Source of the DNA: Brucellaceae bacterium | GTDB lineage: Bacteria > Pseudomonadota > Alphaproteobacteria > Rhizobiales > Rhizobiaceae | Reading direction: 5' to 3' | Assembly (NCBI GenBank): GCA_020637755.1 | Contig: JACKJW010000015.1 | Coordinates: 1-64,000, forward strand | Length of the DNA: 64,000 nucleotides | The notes under the pieces: generated by a model | What the model was told of the DNA's origin: nothing | Seen by the model: only the letters and a program-made list of their open reading frames with translations | The model's database searches: none | Made by a program: the position numbers and the translations under genes | Shown: positions 16,185-24,371 of the stretch, piece by piece | Position numbering within the stretch: the stretch's first letter is position 1 | How the letters are laid out: every line of letters begins with the position of its first letter

Positions 16185-17036
16185 CTAGACCCGCATGCCT
16201 GTCGATGCTCGCACCGCCTCCACTGCGAGACGTAATTCATGGAGGGCGTCCGGGAAAGCTTCATGCCTACCTTTCGGATATTCAATAAATTCAATATTAT
16301 ATGTGTGTTTATAGGCGTCGCGAAGCGAAGGATGCTCAAATTTCTGTAGGAAAGCATAGTGAGGGTGGTCAGTCTTCAATTTCGAATTCACCTCCTCAAG
16401 AACTATTTGAATGTCAGGATCTCCCATGGAATATCCTAAAAAAAGAACTGTGTTCACTGTCAAAAGAGCTGAGACCACCTCATAGACACCTGGATGTTTC
16501 GACTTCGCATCAAAATACGACTTCCGATCCAGGACGATACTGGGCGGATCCGTAATGCAGCCATGAATCTTCAGAATAATTCGCGCCGGAGACCGAAGAT
16601 CAGAAAGCAAATGCTCGTATTTGTAAGTACGAACTTGGTGAGCGCCGAACCCGCTGAAATGTTCGAAGTTCTTTTCAATGAACTGATCGTAGTTGGTTGT
16701 AATGCACACTTTCGGGTCAAGCGCCAATACATCGGCATATAGCTCCGAGATAGGAGGTGGCTGGAGACGAAAACGCCTCTCCAGCAGCGCATTCCGATCC
16801 GCGGGCATCATCAGGCTGTTGGCTAACTCCGCCGCATCCAAGAGCCTGCCAGAGCGGATTAGGGAATCTATAAGCTTTTTGTCTTTCTGGAGCTTTGCGT
16901 TAGCGCCCATATCTCTGAGTAATTCTGCCCACGATGGCATCGTGTTCAGCGCGGATTTTGATACTCCAGCACCCAAGAACACCACTGCTCGGCGTTCGGC
17001 AAGCTCTGTAACCAAAGAAGCGGGCCAAGTCGCCAA
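16185..17036 (-). CDS. SIR2-like domain protein (probable NADase effector)
   Basis: The 283-residue protein carries the SIR2_2-type NAD-binding fold. The glycine-rich loop FLGAGVSKSALNTMPSW is at residues about 19-35, TTNYDQFIEKNFEHF (with the catalytic-type Asn) near 113, and KIHGCITDP (with the catalytic-type His) near 158. The terminal FLGYSMGDPDIQIVLEEV is near 200. In characterised anti-phage systems (Thoeris ThsA, SIR2-HerA, DSR, SIR2-Argonaute) this fold depletes NAD+ on infection. No second domain is visible beyond a short alpha-helical C-terminus. The start is a TTG 2 nt after the stop of the ParA-like gene, with GGAAAGGG upstream. No ATG fits. Its AT-rich codon use differs from the flanking genes. 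Function in defence is inference from family and context. Confidence 0.88.
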   Translation of the reverse strand: MATWPASLVTELAERRAVVFLGAGVSKSALNTMPSWAELLRDMGANAKLQKDKKLIDSLIRSGRLLDAAELANSLMMPADRNALLERRFRLQPPPISELYADVLALDPKVCITTNYDQFIEKNFEHFSGFGAHQVRTYKYEHLLSDLRSPARIILKIHGCITDPPSIVLDRKSYFDAKSKHPGVYEVVSALLTVNTVLFLGYSMGDPDIQIVLEEVNSKLKTDHPHYAFLQKFEHPSLRDAYKHTYNIEFIEYPKGRHEAFPDALHELRLAVEAVRASTGMRV

Positions 17037-17038
17037 GA

Positions 17039-18064
17039 CTACACCCTTTCCAAAATCGCTTCCGCTAGATTACCGATGATGCCTTTGTAGGTCCTCGCTT
17101 GGCTATATTGGCTCCCGACGAGACCATCTTTCGATTCTAGCGCGATGATTGGAGAATTGACGCTTTGTGCCAGTGGGATGAGGCTATACAGGTTCGGAAC
17201 ATCTCCAAGGTGAGGTTCTCTATCCTCTGACGCATCAAAGCTCTTCAGAAAAGTTGATACTTCGGTGGGAATATCGGAAATGATGCGTTCATAGGCTTTT
17301 GTCGGGCGTTTAACACCAGCCTTTACTTTGGCGATATATTGCTGCAATGTGTATCCTAGAAATCCTTTTTTTACTGCTATTTCAGTCGTGATGTCATAGT
17401 CGTCAAGCCCACCCGGATTCAGCCGCTTCGATTGTTCGAGGCCAACTTCATAGTACTCGATCCATCCCTGCATCCACCGCGAAATATTGCGAATGCCAAG
17501 CACACTGAAAGCATCTGCGCCAAGAGGGGTGACGAAGTAATCTGAAGAGAGAAGGACCGACCTATTGAGCGCACCGAGAGATGGGCTCACATCTACGAAA
17601 ACGAGATCGTAGTCGTCTCTGAGCGACGCCAGATAAGAGTAAAGCCAATTCGTTTTCCGGAACCCACCTGCCTTACCGGTAGGCAATTCGGCCCATGCAG
17701 AAGAAAGCTCATCCTCGAAAGTTGAAAACCGGGGATGGCCAGGGAGGAGATCGACACCGAAACGGTTTGTACTCGACCGCAACGGACGAATGCGCGAATT
17801 AACCTCTGCATCCCCGCTCAAGATGGGAGAAACCAAGTCCAAGATCGTCTTTGATTTCGTATCCTCCCGGTCATTTTTGTCGGGCCAATACAAATCTATC
17901 GTCTTGCTGTCGCCGAGAACAAATTGGGTAATATTGCATTGTGGATCGCAGTCGATAAGCAGAACCCGTTTTTTTTTCTCAAGCGCAAGATACGCGGCAA
18001 TGTTCCCGGTCAGCGTGGTTTTTCCAACGCCACCTTTGTTGTTGAAAAAGGATATAGCTTTCAT
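17039..18064 (-). CDS. ParA/MinD-type ATPase paired with the SIR2-like protein
   Basis: The 341-residue protein begins with MKAISFFNNKGGVGKTTLTG. This is the deviant Walker A motif K-G-G-V-G-K-T-T of ParA-family ATPases, with the signature lysine. Next come a switch region LLIDCDPQCNIT and Walker B-like DLVFVDVSPSLGALNRSVL, as in AAA_31 ParA proteins. The ADAFSVLGIRNISRWMQGW segment is also family-like. The C-terminal third (from about residue 230) is unlike plasmid ParA. No ParB, parS or replication gene accompanies it. Instead a SIR2-like effector follows after 2 bp. It could act as the sensor or as a spatial scaffold that switches the effector. No clear ribosome site precedes the ATG. Confidence 0.88.
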   Translation of the reverse strand: MKAISFFNNKGGVGKTTLTGNIAAYLALEKKKRVLLIDCDPQCNITQFVLGDSKTIDLYWPDKNDREDTKSKTILDLVSPILSGDAEVNSRIRPLRSSTNRFGVDLLPGHPRFSTFEDELSSAWAELPTGKAGGFRKTNWLYSYLASLRDDYDLVFVDVSPSLGALNRSVLLSSDYFVTPLGADAFSVLGIRNISRWMQGWIEYYEVGLEQSKRLNPGGLDDYDITTEIAVKKGFLGYTLQQYIAKVKAGVKRPTKAYERIISDIPTEVSTFLKSFDASEDREPHLGDVPNLYSLIPLAQSVNSPIIALESKDGLVGSQYSQARTYKGIIGNLAEAILERV

Positions 18065-18346
18065 GGTGAGAGTGCTGCCCTATGTCCAATGCCTCGCACT
18101 ATGCGCCGGTATGTTCACAAGAAGCAACCTTGTCGTCCGCTAAAAAATTCGCCTGATGGTCGAGATTCGGCGTCAAGTTTACGCAATCACAAGTATGAAA
18201 CCGAACATGGGCGAGGCACGCCGTGGAGGTCGGCTTTGGGCCGAAACCGCTTATGCGCGCACTGCAAGCATGTGGCAGCTATTAAATTTGCCGGATGAAA
18301 CCAGGCAGTCAGTCCACGACCCCGAAGCCGCACACCCCCACCCCCC
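18065..18346. other. Intergenic region upstream of the ParA-like gene
   Basis: This 282-bp gap carries the promoter of the ParA/SIR2-like operon and marks the return from AT-richer to GC-rich composition. A cytosine-rich run (18338-18358) precedes the end of the AraC-type gene. No gene, tRNA or direct repeat that would mark an insertion end was recognised. Confidence 0.4.
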
Positions 18347-19222
18347 CTACACCCCGGCCCGCTCCCTGAATCCGCTCGGCGACACCCCCGTCACACGTGC
18401 AAAGACGCGGGAGAAATAGGCGGGGTCGGCAAAGCCGAGGTCATAGGCAATGGCCGTCACCGGCAGGTTGGTGAAGACGAGGTTGCGCCGCGCCTCGCGC
18501 ACCAGCCGCTCCTCGATCAGCCGGGAGGCGGGCCGCCCGGTCGCCCCGCGCGCCAGGCGCGTCAGATGGGTGGGCGTGATGGCCAGCGCGCGGGCATAAT
18601 CCTCCACGCCCCAATGGTCTCGGAAATGGCTTTCCAGCAGATCGCCGAAGCGCGCCAGCAGCTCCGCCTGCCGCGATGGCGCATTGCCCTCGCCCTCGCC
18701 TTCGCCCGCCTCCATCGCCACGCGCGCCGTCAATGTCAGCAATTGCAGGCCCAGCGCGCGCAGCATCTGTGCCCGCCCAAAGCCGCGGCCCGCATGTTCG
18801 GCAAAGATCGCCTCCATCACCCGGGTGGCCTGCGCGCCGGCAGGCAGAGCGAAACAGGCGGCCAGCGCCGCGCCCACGCCTTCGCCGGGCAAAAAGGCCT
18901 CGTCCAGCATCTCGGCGGCGAAGGTCACCACCCAGCCTTCCGTGCCGGGCTGGAACGAGAAGCCGTGCACATCGCCCACCGGCACGTTCACCAGCGTCAT
19001 GGGCCGCAGCGGCTCCGCCCGCCCTTCCAGCCTGGCCGTGCCACCGCCTTCAGCCACCAGCAGCACCTGGTGCAGACGGGCATGCCGGTGCGGGGCAAAC
19101 TCCCATTCGTGCAGACGTGAGCGCGCCGAGATCGTCTCGCAATGGACGACATCGGGCATGTCGGCGGCTTCGCCGAACAGGTTGAAGTTGAGGATGCGGT
19201 GGTGGTCGGGGCGCGCTTTCAT
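18347..19222 (-). CDS. pobR: AraC family regulator, PobR-like
   Basis: A 291-residue AraC-type activator. It has an N-terminal cupin-like ligand domain (HEWEFAPHRHARLHQVLLVAEGGG near residue 35) and two C-terminal helix-turn-helix motifs (DYARALAITPTHLTRLARGATG and LPVTAIAYDLGFADPAYFSRVFARVTGVSPSGFR). It is divergent from pobA with 92 bp between starts. AraC-type PobR/PobC proteins activate pobA in response to 4-hydroxybenzoate, so this is the likely role. The start at MKARPDHHRIL matches the family. The longer frame would extend through the promoter. A run of glutamate-glycine near residue 205 is a local low-complexity linker. Confidence 0.85.
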   Translation of the reverse strand: MKARPDHHRILNFNLFGEAADMPDVVHCETISARSRLHEWEFAPHRHARLHQVLLVAEGGGTARLEGRAEPLRPMTLVNVPVGDVHGFSFQPGTEGWVVTFAAEMLDEAFLPGEGVGAALAACFALPAGAQATRVMEAIFAEHAGRGFGRAQMLRALGLQLLTLTARVAMEAGEGEGEGNAPSRQAELLARFGDLLESHFRDHWGVEDYARALAITPTHLTRLARGATGRPASRLIEERLVREARRNLVFTNLPVTAIAYDLGFADPAYFSRVFARVTGVSPSGFRERAGV

Positions 19223-19229
19223 GTTCGAT

Positions 19230-19237
19230 TTGTACAA
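19230..19237. promoter_or_regulatory. pobR-pobA intergenic region with TTGTACAA palindrome
   Basis: The 92-bp divergent spacer contains the perfect 8-bp palindrome TTGTACAA at 19230-19237. It is the only obvious symmetric element there and may overlap the pobR or pobA promoter. Binding by PobR is not shown. Confidence 0.3.
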
Positions 19238-19314
19238 GTATTTGGCCCGCCGGTCCATTCCACCCCGGCCTTTGCGGAGTAAGATGGCTGACAGGATTGA
19301 TGGAGGAAACAATC

Positions 19315-20496
19315 ATGGACATTCCCGCCCGCACAAAAGTCTGCATCATCGGCGGCGGCCCTTCCGGCCTGCTGCTCGCCCAGCTTCTGCACAAGCGCGG
19401 CATCGACAACGTGCTGCTTGAAAAGCACAGCCGCGAGCACGTGCTGTCGCGCATCCGCGCCGGCGTGCTGGAACATGGCTTTGCCGAACTGATGCGCGAG
19501 GCCGGTGTCGGCGAACGCATGGATGCCGAGGGCGAAATCCACGACGGCTTCCACGTTGCCCATGACGGCGTGATGGACCGCGTCGACCTGAAGAAATATT
19601 CCGGCCAGTCGGTCATGGTCTATGGCCAGACCGAAGTGACCCGCGACCTCTACGACGCCCGCGATGCCATGGGCGGCGTCGTCATCCATGATGCCGCCGA
19701 CGTGACGCTGCATGACATCAAGTCCGATGCGCCCTGGGTGACCTGGCGCCAGGGTGATGACGTGCGCCGCATCGATTGCGATTTCATTGTCGGCGCCGAT
19801 GGGTTTCACGGCGTTTCGCGCAAGTCTATCCCCAAGGATGTGCTGCGCGAGTATGAGAAGGTCTATCCCTTTGGCTGGCTGGGCGTGCTGTCCCGCACCA
19901 AGCCCGCCGATCACGAACTGATCTATGCGAACCACGAACGCGGCTTCGCGCTCTGCTCGCTCAGAAGCCAGATCCTCAGCCGGTATTACATCCAGGTGCC
20001 GCTCACCGACACGGTCGAGGATTGGTCGGATGAAGCCTTCTGGGCAGAGTTGAAGAAACGCCTGCCGGCTGACGTCGCCGCGCAGATGGAAACCGGCCCG
20101 TCGATCGAAAAGTCGATCGCGCCGCTGCGCTCCTTCGTGGCCGAGCCCATGCGCTATGGCAACATGTTCCTGGCCGGCGACTCCGCCCATATCGTGCCGC
20201 CCACCGGCGCGCGCGGGCTGAACACGGCCGCTTCCGATATCCAGTATCTCTACCACGGGCTGGTCGACCACTATCAGAAGGGTGACTCGACAGGTCTGGA
20301 CGAGTATTCAGCCAAGGCACTGGCCCGCGTCTGGAAGACGCAGCGCTTCTCCTGGTGGCTGACCACCCTGCTGCACCGCTTCCCCGACATGTCGGAATAC
20401 GATGCGCGGCTGCAGTCGGCAGAGCTTGAATATATCTTCAACTCCGAAGCCGCGCAGACGGTCATCGCCGAGAACTATGTCGGCCTGCCCTACTGA
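19315..20496 (+). CDS. pobA: 4-hydroxybenzoate 3-monooxygenase PobA
   Basis: PobA is an FAD enzyme that hydroxylates 4-hydroxybenzoate to protocatechuate with NADPH. The 393-residue length is that of the family (394 in Pseudomonas). The FAD GxGxxG motif is CIIGGGPSGLLLA. RIRAGVLEHG is the pobA-specific loop, VGADGFHGVSR is the DG motif, and FLAGDSAHIVPPTGARGLN is the second FAD motif. The start at MDIPARTKV has TGGAGGAAAC upstream. The preceding ATG at 19297 is out of range. A strong terminator follows at 20524. Confidence 0.97.
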   Translation: MDIPARTKVCIIGGGPSGLLLAQLLHKRGIDNVLLEKHSREHVLSRIRAGVLEHGFAELMREAGVGERMDAEGEIHDGFHVAHDGVMDRVDLKKYSGQSVMVYGQTEVTRDLYDARDAMGGVVIHDAADVTLHDIKSDAPWVTWRQGDDVRRIDCDFIVGADGFHGVSRKSIPKDVLREYEKVYPFGWLGVLSRTKPADHELIYANHERGFALCSLRSQILSRYYIQVPLTDTVEDWSDEAFWAELKKRLPADVAAQMETGPSIEKSIAPLRSFVAEPMRYGNMFLAGDSAHIVPPTGARGLNTAASDIQYLYHGLVDHYQKGDSTGLDEYSAKALARVWKTQRFSWWLTTLLHRFPDMSEYDARLQSAELEYIFNSEAAQTVIAENYVGLPY

Positions 20497-20523
20497 GGCA
20501 CACGCCTGACGCAGAAGACGAAT

Positions 20524-20557
20524 GCGGCCCCTTCAACGCATTGAAGGGGCCGCTTTT
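20524..20557 (+). terminator. Rho-independent terminator after pobA
   Basis: Perfect 13-bp stem GCGGCCCCTTCAA / TTGAAGGGGCCGC with loop CGCA, followed by TTTT. It lies between pobA and the convergent aminotransferase end and can stop transcription from either side. Confidence 0.9.
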
Positions 20558-20591
20558 CATTGCAGGAATTTTCAGGCGCCCACCGGTTCCC

Positions 20592-21920
20592 TCAGTCGGT
20601 CCCGGCCAGAACCGCTCGGATCGTGTCAACGATCTCGTCGATATGGTGCTTCTCCACGATCAGCGGCGGCGACAGTGCGATGATGTCGCCGGTCGTGCGG
20701 ATCAGCACACCCTTCTCGAAACAGCTCACGAAGGCGGAAAAGGCCCGCTTGGTCGGCTCGCCCGCGCGCGGCTCCAGTTCGATGGCGCCGACAAGGCCGA
20801 TATTGCGCACATCGATCACGTGGCGCGCATCCTTCAATGAATGCAGGGCCTCTTCCCAATAGGGCGCGAGTTCGCCGCCGCGCGTCAGCAGGCCTTCTTC
20901 CTTGTAGGTGTCGAGCGTTGCAAGGCCTGCCGCCGAGGCGATCGGATTGCCGGAATAGGTGTAGCCGTGGAAGAACTCGATCATGTGTTCCGGCCCGGTC
21001 ATGAACGTGTCATGGATTTCCCTGGTCACGAACACCGCGCCCATCGGGATGACACCGTTGGTCAGGCCCTTGGCCGTGGTGATGATGTCGGGCTGCACGT
21101 CGAAATAATCGGCAGCAAACGGCGTGCCGAGACGGCCGAAACCGGTGATCACCTCGTCGAAGATCAGCAGGATGCCGTGTTTGGTGCAGATCTCGCGCAG
21201 CTTTTTCAGGTAGCCCTTCGGCGGGATCAGCACGCCGGTTGAACCCGCCACCGGCTCCACGATCACCGCGGCAATCGTGGAAGCATCATGCAGCGTCACG
21301 ATCCGCTCCAGTTCGGAGGCTATGTCGCCGCCATGCTCGGGCACGCCGCGCACGAAGCGGTTCTTGTCCGGCATATGGGTGTGTGGCATGTGGTCCACGC
21401 CCGTCAGCAGCGTGCCGAACATCTTGCGGTTGGTGACGATCCCGCCCACCGAAATGCCGCCGAAATTGACGCCGTGATAACCGCGCTCGCGCCCGATCAG
21501 CCGGAAGCGTGCGCCCTCGCCCCTTGCCCTGTGCCAGGCCAGCGCCACTTTCAGCGCCGTCTCCACCGACTCCGAGCCGGAATTGGTGAAGAGCACATGC
21601 TCCATGCCCTTGGGCGCGATATCAATCAGCCGGTTGGCCAGTTCAAAGGCCTTGGGGTGCCCCATCTGGAAGGCCGGCGCGTAGTCCAGTTCGCCCGCCT
21701 GCTCGCGGATCGCCTCGGTGATCTTCGGCCGGCAATGCCCGGCATTCACGCACCACAGGCCCGCCGTGCCGTCCAGCACCTGCCGCCCGTCGGTCGTCGT
21801 GTAATGCATGTCCTTCGCCCCGGCCAGCATGCGCGGCGCCTTCTTGAACTGGCGGTTCGCCGTGAACGGCATCCAGAAGGCGGAAAGGTCATTGGGTGTC
21901 ACGTTCAGGCGGTTCGACAT
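20592..21920 (-). CDS. Omega-amino acid:pyruvate aminotransferase (class III), probably beta-alanine transaminase
   Basis: A 442-residue class III PLP aminotransferase. The motifs are FWMPFTANRQFKKAPRMLAGA at the start, LFTNSGSESVETALKVA, LLIFDEVITGFGRLG (Asp that binds PLP), TTAKGLTNGVIPMGAV with the Schiff-base lysine, and HGYTYSGNPIAS. The start sequence is characteristic of omega-amino acid--pyruvate aminotransferases, which convert beta-alanine to malonate semialdehyde. The near-consensus RutR operator just upstream and rutR next door support a role in disposing of beta-alanine from uracil breakdown. Start set at MSNRLNVTP after a GGGAGAAACTTCC site. Confidence 0.9.
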   Translation of the reverse strand: MSNRLNVTPNDLSAFWMPFTANRQFKKAPRMLAGAKDMHYTTTDGRQVLDGTAGLWCVNAGHCRPKITEAIREQAGELDYAPAFQMGHPKAFELANRLIDIAPKGMEHVLFTNSGSESVETALKVALAWHRARGEGARFRLIGRERGYHGVNFGGISVGGIVTNRKMFGTLLTGVDHMPHTHMPDKNRFVRGVPEHGGDIASELERIVTLHDASTIAAVIVEPVAGSTGVLIPPKGYLKKLREICTKHGILLIFDEVITGFGRLGTPFAADYFDVQPDIITTAKGLTNGVIPMGAVFVTREIHDTFMTGPEHMIEFFHGYTYSGNPIASAAGLATLDTYKEEGLLTRGGELAPYWEEALHSLKDARHVIDVRNIGLVGAIELEPRAGEPTKRAFSAFVSCFEKGVLIRTTGDIIALSPPLIVEKHHIDEIVDTIRAVLAGTD

Positions 21921-21986
21921 GGAAGTTTCTCCCGAAATATGTCCGGCCGGATTTGCTAGGGGGCGGGTGCGTGTGCTAGTCATTTT

Positions 21987-22002
21987 TTGACCGGGTGGAC
22001 AA
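21987..22002. promoter_or_regulatory. RutR operator upstream of the aminotransferase
   Basis: TTGACCGGGTGGACAA matches the RutR consensus TTGACCA-N2-TGGTCAA at 12 of the 14 defined positions, and its arms are symmetric. It lies 67 bp upstream of the aminotransferase start and 121 bp upstream of rutR, on the shared promoter. RutR senses uracil and thymine. Confidence 0.75.
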
Positions 22003-22122
22003 AGCTACCATTGGCCAAGACACGGTCAAGAACAATAAACGGGGTCAGTCGGGGATGAACGTCTGTTTCAGGGCGCGGATGCGCCGCCTTCCGCCATCGG
22101 CACTTTTTCCGGTTCCCCGCCC

Positions 22123-22743
22123 ATGAGTGCGCCGCGTCCCCGCACCCGCATCCAGCGCGAAAAGCGCGAAATCATCCTGGCCGCCGCCCTCGAAGTCCTG
22201 TCCGCCAACGGTTTTCGCGGTTCCACCATCGACCAGATCGCCGAAGCGGCAGGCATGTCGAAGCCCAACCTGCTGTATTACTTCCGCACCAAGGAAGAAA
22301 TTTACGAAACGCTCATCCACGCGCTGCTCGACACATGGCTCGACCCGCTGCGCGCCATGAGCGAAGAGGGCGACCCGGTGACCGAGTTGCGCGGCTACAT
22401 CCGCCGCAAGATCGAGATGGCCCGCGACTTCCCGCGGGAAAGCCGCCTTTTTGCCAACGAGATCATCCAGGGCGCGCCGCGCATTGCCGCCATGCTGGAA
22501 GGTGAGCTGAAACCGCTCGTCGACGAGAAGGCCAAGGTCATCCAGGGTTGGATGCGCGCCGGCAAGCTGAAACGTGCCGATCCGTGGCATCTCATCTTCG
22601 CCATCTGGGCCACCACCCAGCACTATGCCGATTTCGATACCCAGGTTCAGATCGTGCTCGCCCCACGGGGCGGCGAAGGCCGCTTCGAGGATGCCGCGCG
22701 TTTCCTGGAGCAGCTGTTCCTTGACGGGCTGCGGCCGGATTGA
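22123..22743 (+). CDS. rutR: TetR family pyrimidine regulator RutR
   Basis: The 206-residue protein fits RutR. It has an N-terminal helix-turn-helix (NGFRGSTIDQIAEAAGMSKPNLLYYFRTKEEIYE, residues about 30-65) followed by LIHALLDTWLDPLRAM, as in RutR. The late segment WHLIFAIWATTQHYADFDTQV contains aromatic residues of the uracil pocket. RutR represses pyrimidine-degradation genes until uracil or thymine is bound. It is divergent from the aminotransferase and the RutR operator lies between them. GGTTCCCCGCCC precedes the ATG. Confidence 0.92.
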   Translation: MSAPRPRTRIQREKREIILAAALEVLSANGFRGSTIDQIAEAAGMSKPNLLYYFRTKEEIYETLIHALLDTWLDPLRAMSEEGDPVTELRGYIRRKIEMARDFPRESRLFANEIIQGAPRIAAMLEGELKPLVDEKAKVIQGWMRAGKLKRADPWHLIFAIWATTQHYADFDTQVQIVLAPRGGEGRFEDAARFLEQLFLDGLRPD

Positions 22744-22755
22744 TGCATCATACCT

Positions 22756-23679
22756 CTAGCTGTCCGGGCTGAGCGCCATGACCACAAGCCCCATCACCGT
22801 GATGAGTGCGCCCGTCATCACCAGCGCGCCGGCCCAGCCATGGCCGAGCAGCCCTTCCAGCACGATGATGAAGGCCGGCGTCAGATAGCCGTAGGCGAAC
22901 ACCTTGGCAGCAGGCAGCCGCAGCGACGAGAATTGCAGCAGGAACTGCGTGACCGCCGTGGTGAAGATGGCGAGATAGGCAATGGCAAACCACACGATAG
23001 CAGGCAGCGATCCCCAGCGGGTCGAGGCGATGTCGCCGGTCCACAATCCGTAGGCCGCAATGCTCAGCAACGTGGCAGCCAGCGACCAGAAGGTGGAAAC
23101 GACCACCGGTTCGCCACGCGAGAACTTGCGCATCAGCGCCGCATAGGCCGAATGGCAGATGACACCGCAAAGATAGATCAGCTCACCGCGTCCGATATCG
23201 AAAGCGGCCAGCCGCGCCGGATCGCCCCGGAAGATCACCCATACCGCTCCGGCAGCGGCGATCAGCAGGCTTGCCAGCACCACCGGCCGCGGTTTCTGGC
23301 CAAGCAGCAGATAGCCGAAGCCCGCCGAGAGCAGCGGGTTGAGCGTGAAGACCGCGCCCATCGACACCGGGTTGGCCGTGGCAAGCCCGATGAACATGGT
23401 GACGAAATAGGCCCCCATCAGCGAGCCCAGGATGAGGAAGCGCCACGGCTCGCGTGGCCAGCGCATGGCATGGCGGAACAGGAGGAAACCGGCGGCGCCC
23501 ATCAGGATGGAGGCAATGAGAAACCGGATCGCGTTGAGCGGTGCCGATGCGATGTGGGGCGAGATGATGGACCCGAGCGAAAACGATCCGGCGATCAGCC
23601 CGGCAAACAGGATCATTGCCAGATGGCCGAGCCATTTCTGCCGTCCCGTTGCGTGTCCGTGCGCCGGTTGCCCCGCCAT
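22756..23679 (-). CDS. EamA/DMT family transporter
   Basis: A 307-residue integral membrane protein with ten hydrophobic segments arranged as two EamA repeats, each of five helices. The second carries LTPAFIIVLEGLLGHGW, similar to the conserved E/GP-x-x-x-x helix of the family. The first has GAVFTLNPLLSAGFGYLLLGQKP. DMT carriers export amino acids, nucleosides or other small metabolites. The start at MAGQPAHGHATG has GGGGAGGACC upstream. The longer upstream frame is unsupported. It is convergent with rutR. No substrate is suggested by the neighbourhood. Confidence 0.87.
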   Translation of the reverse strand: MAGQPAHGHATGRQKWLGHLAMILFAGLIAGSFSLGSIISPHIASAPLNAIRFLIASILMGAAGFLLFRHAMRWPREPWRFLILGSLMGAYFVTMFIGLATANPVSMGAVFTLNPLLSAGFGYLLLGQKPRPVVLASLLIAAAGAVWVIFRGDPARLAAFDIGRGELIYLCGVICHSAYAALMRKFSRGEPVVVSTFWSLAATLLSIAAYGLWTGDIASTRWGSLPAIVWFAIAYLAIFTTAVTQFLLQFSSLRLPAAKVFAYGYLTPAFIIVLEGLLGHGWAGALVMTGALITVMGLVVMALSPDS

Positions 23680-23903
23680 TCGGTCCTCCCCAATCCGCGA
23701 TGTCGCGCGGCATGCCCTGCCTGTGACTATCACGCCGGCACGGGAATGGGGAGCGTTAAGGGACATCCCCTGAGCGGTTTCGGCGCCATTCCATTGACTG
23801 ACGGAAGCTGTCTTTTATCCAATGATTTCAGATCGATGAAACAACAAGCGGAATCTGTTGCACAAGCCCCTGAATCACCATTTTAACGTATTGAATCGCA
23901 TTG

Positions 23904-24371
23904 TTAACAATCATGGATTGAATCAGGCTTCCAGCCCCGCGCCTGCGCTTCGTCGAGATGGTCCTGCGCGATGGCATCAAGCCGCGCAGCCGCCCGCGCC
24001 TGCCCCGCCTCTTGCTTCAGCCGGGCATTGGCATGCTGGATCAGCGCCTGCACCACATGGCGTTCCGCGCTGTTCATGGGCAGGCCCTGCCACAGCGCCT
24101 CCAGCACCTCGTGGGCCTCCCAGAACCATCCGCGATGGATGAGGCAGAGCCCGGCCGCCAGCGCCTCGTTCTCCGCAGACATCACGGACGGGACGGATCG
24201 CGCACGCGCTGAAAGGTCGAAGACAATCCCCGCATGAGGCCGTTCGGTCCGGCCCGGTTGATAGGGTTGCTCCGGCAGGCCGTCATCCAGCGCAGCATCA
24301 ATGGCGGCGCGTAGCGGCTGCGGCACGCGGGCGAGCAGCGCCTGCACCAGCGCACCCGCCCCGCCCGTCAT
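23904..24371 (-). CDS. DUF309 domain protein coupled to benzoate-CoA ligase
   Basis: The 155-residue product contains HRGWFWEAHEVLEALWQ (residues about 75-91), the DUF309 signature in which the Glu and His residues are clustered like a metal site, and a second helical part RHVVQALIQHANARLKQEAGQ. The family's function is unknown. Its ATG overlaps the stop of the ligase gene by 1 nt (TGATG), so the two are translated together. This is an unusual partner for a CoA ligase. Confidence 0.85.
   Translation of the reverse strand: MTGGAGALVQALLARVPQPLRAAIDAALDDGLPEQPYQPGRTERPHAGIVFDLSARARSVPSVMSAENEALAAGLCLIHRGWFWEAHEVLEALWQGLPMNSAERHVVQALIQHANARLKQEAGQARAAARLDAIAQDHLDEAQARGWKPDSIHDC

Noticed and set aside
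15842..16357. Short minus-strand open frames of 78 and 86 residues in the island flank
   Set aside because: No ribosome site, low-complexity content and no family features. They look like chance frames in AT-richer sequence.
16185..17036. The SIR2-like protein as a CobB-type sirtuin deacetylase
   Set aside because: The sirtuin zinc-binding cysteine pairs are absent, and the motifs (GAGVSKS, TTNYD, KIHG) match the SIR2_2 group rather than classical CobB.
17039..18064. The ParA-type gene as a plasmid or chromosome partition protein
   Set aside because: No ParB, parS-like repeat, rep gene or toxin-antitoxin pair lies beside it, and it is directly coupled to a SIR2-like gene. Kept as an open alternative only.
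18124..18419. Short plus-strand frame near the pobR end
   Set aside because: Partly antisense to pobR, no recognisable start signal, and no matching features.
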